Shown here in pieces: positions 59,701 to 64,000 of a stretch of DNA of 64,000 nt (positions are counted from its first letter, which is position 1; the number at the start of each line of letters is the position of its first letter). The stretch is taken from assembly GCA_020348445.1 (NCBI GenBank), contig CP070751.1:3463551-3527550 (forward strand). The letters are read 5' to 3'. Source of the DNA: Thermoplasmata archaeon. Lineage in GTDB: Archaea; Thermoplasmatota; Thermoplasmata; GCA-020350865. Made by a program: the position numbers and the translations under genes. The notes beneath the pieces were generated by a model. That model made no database searches, was not told the origin of the DNA, and saw only the letters and a program-made list of their open reading frames with translations.

Positions 59701-62454
59701 CGCAGGTGAACCTCCAAGAAGTTTCGCATCACCGCCCCCAACCAACCAATCTGCATCTACTGTGCTGATGTAATCTGATGTATAATTGTAGGCCGAGCAG
59801 TAACCCCAAATTTCAGATTCATTGAGCTTCACACCACCTGGAACCGGTGCACCGTCGGGAGCATCGGTAATAAGAATGTAATCAATAGTTGGCAGCGGAA
59901 CCCAATATCTTACTGAATCATTCATTCCACTATAGGTTGCGTTCAACCACACATAGACCCCACCTGTCAGTCCCACATCGATTCCGTTCATCACGGCAGG
60001 TGTGGATCCGAGCAAGGAAGCACCAACGCCTTCTACTGTCCATGCAGCAGTCTCAACACGGATGTAGCCTGAGGTGTCATTATAAATTGAGCAGTTGCCC
60101 CAGATACGGAACCCTACTGGCACTGTATCATCCGCAAGTTCCGTTCCGTCGGGTATATCTGTAATCAGAATATAATCAGGTGTTGGCGGAATGATATCAT
60201 ACTGGACACTGTCTGAATGAGTTCCAAATGTAGCGGTCAGCGTAACTGAAATCCCGCCTGTTAACCCAACATCGATTCCATTTGTAATAGCAGGTGTTGC
60301 CCCAAGAAGTGCTGAATCACCACCACTTGCAACCCATTCTGCGTTCACTGTATCTATATAACCTGAAGTATCGTTGTATGAAGATGCATAGCCACTCTCC
60401 TGGTAGCCCACAGGCACTAAGCTATCTTTAAGTTCATCGCCATCTGGTATATCTGTGATTAAAATGTAGTCCACAGTTGGCAGGGGAACCCAATATTCTA
60501 ATGTATCTGTCATTCCACTAAAGCTTGCGTTCAACCAGACATAGACTCCACCTGTTAGTCCCACATCGATTCCGTTTAACACGGCGGGTGTGGATCCAAG
60601 CATCGAAGCGCCAACGCCTTCCACTGTCCATACAGCGCTTACAACACCGATAAAGTCTGTGGTGTCATTGTAGGCTGAGCAGTTACCCCAGATACGGAAG
60701 CCCACTGGAACTGTATCATTCAGAAGTTCATCTCCATCGGGTAAATCTGTAATTAGTATGTAATCAATCGTTGCTGTGCTCACAGTGTATTTAACACTTG
60801 TGTAGTGTGTGAGTCCGGTCACTACATCAAAATATGAAGCGTTCAGCCATACATCGACAGTTAGTGTGCCAACATTGATTCCGTGTTCGACAGCAGGTGT
60901 TGAACCAAGGGGAAATGCATTCCCACCACTAACCTCCCAATCAGCACTCACAGTATACCCAAGATATCCTAATGTATCATTGTAAGCCGAGCAGTTACCC
61001 CATTCCCAGAATCCATCAAGTACAACTCCACCACCCAAAGGCGTTCCCCCAGGTATGTCGGTTATTAGTATGTAGTCTATAGTCGCGGTACTGATCGAGT
61101 AAACAACACTATCTGTGAAGGTTAAATAGCTCGCATTCAGGTAAACGTCGACTCCGGTCATCGTACCCACATTGATGCCTGCCATAACATCTGGTGAGCT
61201 ACCAAGACGGCTTGCATCACCTCCCGCGACTTCCCAATCAGCGGATACAGTATACAGGTAACCGACTGTATCATTGTAAGCGGAGCAGTTGCCCCATTCA
61301 ATATGGCCTACAGGCACTGAGCCACCTAATAGTTGTGTTCCATTGGGGATATCAGTGATCTCAATGTAGTCCACCTCTGGCAGCATTATATCGTACTGCA
61401 CACTGGCTGTCAACGTGCTGTAACTTGCGTTCAACCAAGCAAATACTCCGCCCGTTAATCCCACATCGATTCCACCTGTGATATCAGGAGTGGATCCCAA
61501 AAACGAAGATAAACCGCCCTGTGCAGTCCAATCTGCACTCACTACACCTAAAAAGCCTGCAGTATCGTTATATGCAGAACAGTAGCCCCACTCTGTAAAA
61601 CCTACTGGTACTGGGCCCCCTCCAAGAGGTGTACCATCTGGGAGGTCAGTAATCAATATATAAGCAATCCTAGGTGCCTGAAATTGTCCGGAGCCCTCAC
61701 CAAGATACTGGCATTCGTAATTGTTTACAGTCATTGATTGGGGATCAGTGTATCCCTTGAAAACTACCTTTAGTGCATAATAATACTCATCTGATGGCAA
61801 ACCTGTATCATTGAAATACGGGTCCGTTATGGGAGCGTCTTTGGAGATCCCGGATACAATGGACCAACTGCCAGCGCTGTCATTTGTCTCGCTTCTATAA
61901 AGGGTATATCCCACAATCAGATTATAAGGATCAGGCAGAGGAGTCCAAGAGACGTTGATATAATCTGTACCATTGACGGTTATAGTCGGCACAGGTATCT
62001 TCTGTAATTCACAGGTGGGATAATAATCAGGATTGTCCCAAATGCCTGTTGTATGAGCTACATATCCTACTCTGTCCCCTCCGGCGTAAGTTCCATCCTC
62101 TCTGTTGATTACGATAACGGTGGGGTCATTCTGGTTATCTGGCCACCAGTCAATATCATTCCCGGCATTCCAATAATAAAAATCAGTTGTCCCGGCAGTG
62201 ATATTTTCCCAAATTGCACTGGTGGAAGTGCCGTTGTTCCTCCAATCCTGTCTGTAGCAAACGGCATTCCCATTTTGGGTAGCATCCCAAGCCCTCACTC
62301 CTGTTACAGAGTTTGGCTCCACATACCCCTCAACATAATTTGGGAAATAATCCGCCTTCGTGACAACGAGCATTGAGACAATTGTTGTCATAACTAGAAG
62401 GCTGGTTACTATCGCGCTAAATACAACTCGTCCTTTTCTTATTCTCATATTCAT
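56797..62454 (-). CDS. Giant surface protein C: 14 Ig-like repeats, FN3, TM, Glu-repeat and polyproline tail
   Basis: The 1885-residue protein has a signal segment (about 10-33), an N-terminal domain and an FN3-like unit (about 155-250), then 11 Ig-like repeats of type A (about 262-1350; D.I.ITD.PGG, C.AYN.T, STPAVMNGI.VG). Three of type B follow (about 1351-1650; D.I.I.DA, TFTA), then FN3 (about 1655-1750; KYYYAVTAVDEDGN) and a membrane helix (about 1757-1778). The roughly 105-residue tail has 10-residue EEEVEYEETP repeats and finishes in about eleven prolines. Type B is shared with protein D, suggesting gene-family recombination. Sequons are frequent. Confidence 0.92.
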   Translation of the reverse strand: MNMRIRKGRVVFSAIVTSLLVMTTIVSMLVVTKADYFPNYVEGYVEPNSVTGVRAWDATQNGNAVCYRQDWRNNGTSTSAIWENITAGTTDFYYWNAGNDIDWWPDNQNDPTVIVINREDGTYAGGDRVGYVAHTTGIWDNPDYYPTCELQKIPVPTITVNGTDYINVSWTPLPDPYNLIVGYTLYRSETNDSAGSWSIVSGISKDAPITDPYFNDTGLPSDEYYYALKVVFKGYTDPQSMTVNNYECQYLGEGSGQFQAPRIAYILITDLPDGTPLGGGPVPVGFTEWGYCSAYNDTAGFLGVVSADWTAQGGLSSFLGSTPDITGGIDVGLTGGVFAWLNASYSTLTASVQYDIMLPEVDYIEITDIPNGTQLLGGSVPVGHIEWGNCSAYNDTVGYLYTVSADWEVAGGDASRLGSSPDVMAGINVGTMTGVDVYLNASYLTFTDSVVYSISTATIDYILITDIPGGTPLGGGVVLDGFWEWGNCSAYNDTLGYLGYTVSADWEVSGGNAFPLGSTPAVEHGINVGTLTVDVWLNASYFDVVTGLTHYTSVKYTVSTATIDYILITDLPDGDELLNDTVPVGFRIWGNCSAYNDTTDFIGVVSAVWTVEGVGASMLGSTPAVLNGIDVGLTGGVYVWLNASFSGMTDTLEYWVPLPTVDYILITDIPDGDELKDSLVPVGYQESGYASSYNDTSGYIDTVNAEWVASGGDSALLGATPAITNGIDVGLTGGISVTLTATFGTHSDSVQYDIIPPTPDYILITDIPDGTELADDTVPVGFRIWGNCSIYNDTSGYIRVETAAWTVEGVGASLLGSTPAVMNGIDVGLTGGVYVWLNATYSGMNDSVRYWVPLPTIDYILITDAPDGAPVPGGVKLNESEIWGYCSAYNYTSDYISTVDADWLVGGGDAKLLGGSPAIMNGIHVGNMTVSVWLNATYQTFSDSVEFTVSLYKIDWINITDTPGGIRLSNDTVPVGFIKWGNCSAYNKSAGYIGLVSADWTVVGLGASMLGSTPALENGINVGLTGGVRVYLNASFGIHFDSINYTVPLPTPDYIEITETAGDTPIPNDNVPVEFEKWGYCSLYNNTAGWLGTVSGDWEVEYGNATLLDTTPAVMNGVDVGIIWWTPVKVYWNVSTAGMQDSVEYIVLPPTIDHIDITDTPDGLELQDDTVPVGFRIWGNCSAYNDTAGYIGVVSAAWTVEGVGASRLDPTPGVMNGIDVGLIGGDYVWLNASYSGMTDSVEYWVPLPTVDYIEITDTPGGTPLAGGSVDVNYQETGYCSAYNNTADFLYEVSADWEAGGGDASLVGATPAVSIQIDVGSTGGLTVWLNASFGGHIDNVVYSIIATTPITDSIRIVSQAGSTNWVGDMTYGVEDTDVFYLVGINSTTGAFVENLVALVWYSEDDTVGRVIPTTSSASTTFTARQVSIDDTCRVMATYGSYSNYTGILTVLAPTMDDIMIRDADGIEVLDRIYIVNEIDQFYAAAINNTIGFLYNVSASWFSDDTDVGTVGYLIDPGKFTAQEVDANTACTVTASYGIDYEDSTGFLLVLAPRVDEIKIRDAASGDGDILTTASFYVDDTDTYYAAGYNTTTGGYLRDVSEATWTVTGGIGSVSPTTGASTTFTATTVGTGTITVSYTNDSVTVTASSGDITVSGVTLPTQGKPSLKVKGPNKIEITLDPVVDPNVIGFKIYFRKSPDDPWELLTEIGPDDPPTYTHSGLKPDTKYYYAVTAVDEDGNESPFSEVASATTEPEEESPWLWILLFLIIIIVVLLLVYIMYKRRKKAEEEMPPAAAPAAAPPEEVPEEEYAEEEYAEEEYEEAPGEYEEAPEEEVEYEEEPTEEVEYEETPEEEVEYEETPEEEVEYEEEEPTAPPSPPPPPPPPPPP
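56815..57060 (-). repeat. Tandem 30-bp coding repeats in the cytoplasmic tail of protein C
   Basis: The segment codes EEEVEYEETP-type decapeptides followed by a proline run. The DNA shows repeated GAAGAGGTAGAATACGAAGA-type units on the coding strand, indicating slippage-type expansion. Confidence 0.7.
57500..58404 (-). repeat. Three type-B Ig-like coding repeats (protein C)
   Basis: Three diverged units of about 100 codons each carry D.I.I.DA...TFTA...VTASY motifs. They resemble the two repeats of protein D at 63400-64000. Confidence 0.7.
58405..61671 (-). repeat. 11 tandem type-A Ig-like coding repeats (protein C), about 297 bp each
   Basis: Eleven units average 99 codons each. Units 4, 6 and 10 (VPVGFRIWGNCS..YNDT) are nearly identical over long stretches, a mark of recent duplication or gene conversion. 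The alternation of two sub-types (…GFRIWGNCS and …GYQESGY) suggests duplication of pairs. Confidence 0.85.
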
Positions 62455-62539
62455 TCACCTCAATTCCATTACCTACGGGTATCGTAGGTTTCCCCTTATC
62501 TAATTGATTCTGAGATCGTGAATACGAAAGCCGACAGTC

Positions 62540-64000
62540 TTAAGGTGGTGGCGGTATGCCTCCCTCATCCGGCGGTACATCCTCCTCTGGGGGTGGCACA
62601 TCCTCCTCCGGTGGTGCCTCTTCCTCTGGTGGGGGGACCTCCTCCTCCGATGGTGCCTCTTCCGAGGGCACTTCTTCCTCAGGAGGCATCTCTTCCTCAG
62701 GTGGTGCCTCTTCTGGGGGTAATTCTTCCTCTGGAGGCGGTACCTCTTCTTCAGGCGGTGCCTCTTCTGGAGGCATCTCTTCCTCTGGGAGAGGTGGAGC
62801 CGCTGGTTTGCGCTTCTTTAAGAGCACGAACAATAATATCAGTATTATAATAATTATTATAGGTAATATTAGGAGTGCTACCGGGAATTCCTCCTCCTCT
62901 TTCTTCCATTTGCTGGCATCCAAGGGATATTCGTCCTCTTTGTCGTTGTGACCATCGCCATCGGTGTCAGGATTTAGAGGATTGGTCTCTGTTCCTTCAT
63001 CCCAAACACCGTTGCCATTTTTGTCCTCCTCTGCATCGGTTAAGCCGTCATTGTCATCATCTGGGTCCGCGAGGTTGAAGGTATTGTCGCCATCTGTATC
63101 TGCATCACAGGTGGCTGATGCTGTATCTGAATGATCTGAATAATTTGGTGTTGGAGCATTGTCCACGGCAACGATGTAGTAGTAATATGTGGTTCCATCA
63201 ACACACCCCGAATCCGTATATGCTGCATCAGTTACCAGAGCGTCAGTGTTCACCAATTCGAATCCAGTATCGGCTGAGGTTGATCTATAGATATTGTATC
63301 CTGCCAAATCAGTCTCTGTATTAGCGGTCCATGATAGATCCAATGCACCTCCGGCAGCAACCTGAGCAACGGTAAGACCAGTTGGTTTTGCAGGCGGGAT
63401 TGTATCAGTGACAGTTATTGTAACGGTTTTGGTCATTCCACCAAAGGTGGCATTCAGATATCCCGATCCTGCGGTTGTGGCCTCAAATTGTGTCGATGTT
63501 CCTGTTGGTGGGGTAACAGTGCCCACCACAGCGCTCTCTACTGTCCATGTCGCCTCTCCGGTGCCAATATAAACTCCAGTTCCCGTGGCGTTGTAACGTG
63601 CACAATAATAATTTCTGGTTCCACCTGGTGCAAAGGAATCTGTGGTGATTTCATTGGCATAACCGCCTGCTGCATCTTCTATTCTGAAATAATCGAACGT
63701 TGGAGCCAACACAGTTAAATCACCAGTTGAGAAATCAATACCTGGTGCATAAGTGGCAGTTACAGTGCAAGTACCAGTGGTTGATATGCTTTGTGCAGTG
63801 AATGTCGTGGACGATCCAGTGGGAGTCACCGTACCCACTCCGGGTGTATCGCTTTCCCAGTCAACACTTCTTACTCCAATATTATCTGCTGTATTGTTGA
63901 AACCAATGGCAAAAAATGTATCTGTTTCTAGAATTCCGTAAGTCATTGTATCAATGACATTACCACTCACAGCTGCATCGTGTATCTGGATGTAATCCAC
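62540..64000 (-). CDS. Surface protein D, N-terminus cut by window edge
   Basis: The visible 486 residues contain two type-B Ig-like repeats (about 1-200 from the edge), an FN3 domain (about 205-300; TYYYYIVAVDNAP) and thrombospondin-3 repeats (ADTDGDNTFNLADPDDDNDG; PDTDGDGHND). A membrane helix (LLILPIIIIIILILLFVLL) leads to a roughly 90-residue tail made of (PPEEE)n-type repeats ending GGIPPPP. The protein starts beyond position 64000. The same type-B repeats are in protein C, which lies 85 bp downstream on the same strand. Confidence 0.88.
   Translation of the reverse strand: MDYIQIHDAAVSGNVIDTMTYGILETDTFFAIGFNNTADNIGVRSVDWESDTPGVGTVTPTGSSTTFTAQSISTTGTCTVTATYAPGIDFSTGDLTVLAPTFDYFRIEDAAGGYANEITTDSFAPGGTRNYYCARYNATGTGVYIGTGEATWTVESAVVGTVTPPTGTSTQFEATTAGSGYLNATFGGMTKTVTITVTDTIPPAKPTGLTVAQVAAGGALDLSWTANTETDLAGYNIYRSTSADTGFELVNTDALVTDAAYTDSGCVDGTTYYYYIVAVDNAPTPNYSDHSDTASATCDADTDGDNTFNLADPDDDNDGLTDAEEDKNGNGVWDEGTETNPLNPDTDGDGHNDKEDEYPLDASKWKKEEEEFPVALLILPIIIIIILILLFVLLKKRKPAAPPLPEEEMPPEEAPPEEEVPPPEEELPPEEAPPEEEMPPEEEVPSEEAPSEEEVPPPEEEAPPEEDVPPPEEDVPPDEGGIPPPP
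62552..62800 (-). repeat. Pro-Pro-Glu-Glu-Glu coding repeats in the tail of protein D
   Basis: Repeated PPEEE, PPEEAPPEEE and PPPEEE units fill most of the cytoplasmic tail. They are probably extended or disordered, with a net negative charge, and end in four prolines. Confidence 0.65.

Overview
The window reads as chromosome of an uncultured euryarchaeon, most likely a Thermoplasmatota-type lineage (inference from gene content; no rRNA marker is present). Archaeal signatures are aIF5B, an L1-P0-P1 (rpl1-rpl10-rpl12) operon, TBP, the wybutosine enzyme Taw3, deoxyhypusine synthase, a beta-CASP RNase, an archaeal Lhr helicase with its metallophosphoesterase partner, and KaiC-type ATPases. Shine-Dalgarno and apparently leaderless genes coexist. 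I saw no tRNA, rRNA, CRISPR array or intact insertion sequence.

Layout. (1) 1-8759 and 55667-64000, the two ends of the window, hold five type-I surface proteins, two of them cut by the window edges. Most combine a signal peptide, beta-helix or long tandem Ig-like arrays, calcium-binding thrombospondin-3-type repeats and one membrane helix with an unusual cytoplasmic tail: polyproline, Glu/Pro repeats, an acidic run or a zinc ribbon. (2) 8865-29135 and 50837-55655 are mostly housekeeping: a DMT exporter, tRNA and RNA enzymes, two Ras-like GTPases, aIF5B, a sugar kinase with a TIM-barrel partner, the ribosomal stalk operon with a probable L1 autoregulatory leader, a VapBC pair, KaiC with a winged-helix regulator, Lhr, glutamate dehydrogenase and an Lrp-like regulator, then deoxyhypusine synthase, a Ca/Na exchanger and an ABC exporter. 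(3) 29256-34045 is a run of small unknown proteins, a ferredoxin with an in-frame TGA, thiC, a TBP and an anchored secreted protein. (4) 34314-41701 is an eight-gene heterodisulfide-reductase/Qmo-like cluster: hdrC, hdrB, a stand-alone MvhD C-terminal module, hdrD-like, two hdrA-like genes, mvhD and a second hdrD-like gene. (5) 41755-47637 is an AbrB / TauE-SafE / DUF cassette present in three versions (one fused to a methyltransferase domain, one plain, one decayed), together with an interrupted MOT1-type oxyanion transporter. (6) 47535-50728 is a GlpA-like / FAD oxidoreductase / DUF1667 operon.

How it fits together. The Hdr/Qmo-like proteins have the parts for flavin- and FeS-based electron transfer on a thiol/disulfide-type substrate. 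The transporters next to them belong to families that move sulfite, sulfonates, sulfate or molybdate, so 34-47 kb looks like a sulfur/oxyanion island. Three promoters there share a tandem operator, TTGG-N7-CCAA repeated every 21 bp directly upstream of the TATA box. The island also carries several start and stop lesions (ATA and ACG starts, in-frame TGA, TGA and TAA), which points to decay, assembly error or relaxed decoding. A 98-nt two-stem element occurs twice (9977 and 23246), about 80-100 nt before unrelated genes, and is a good candidate for an undescribed structured RNA.
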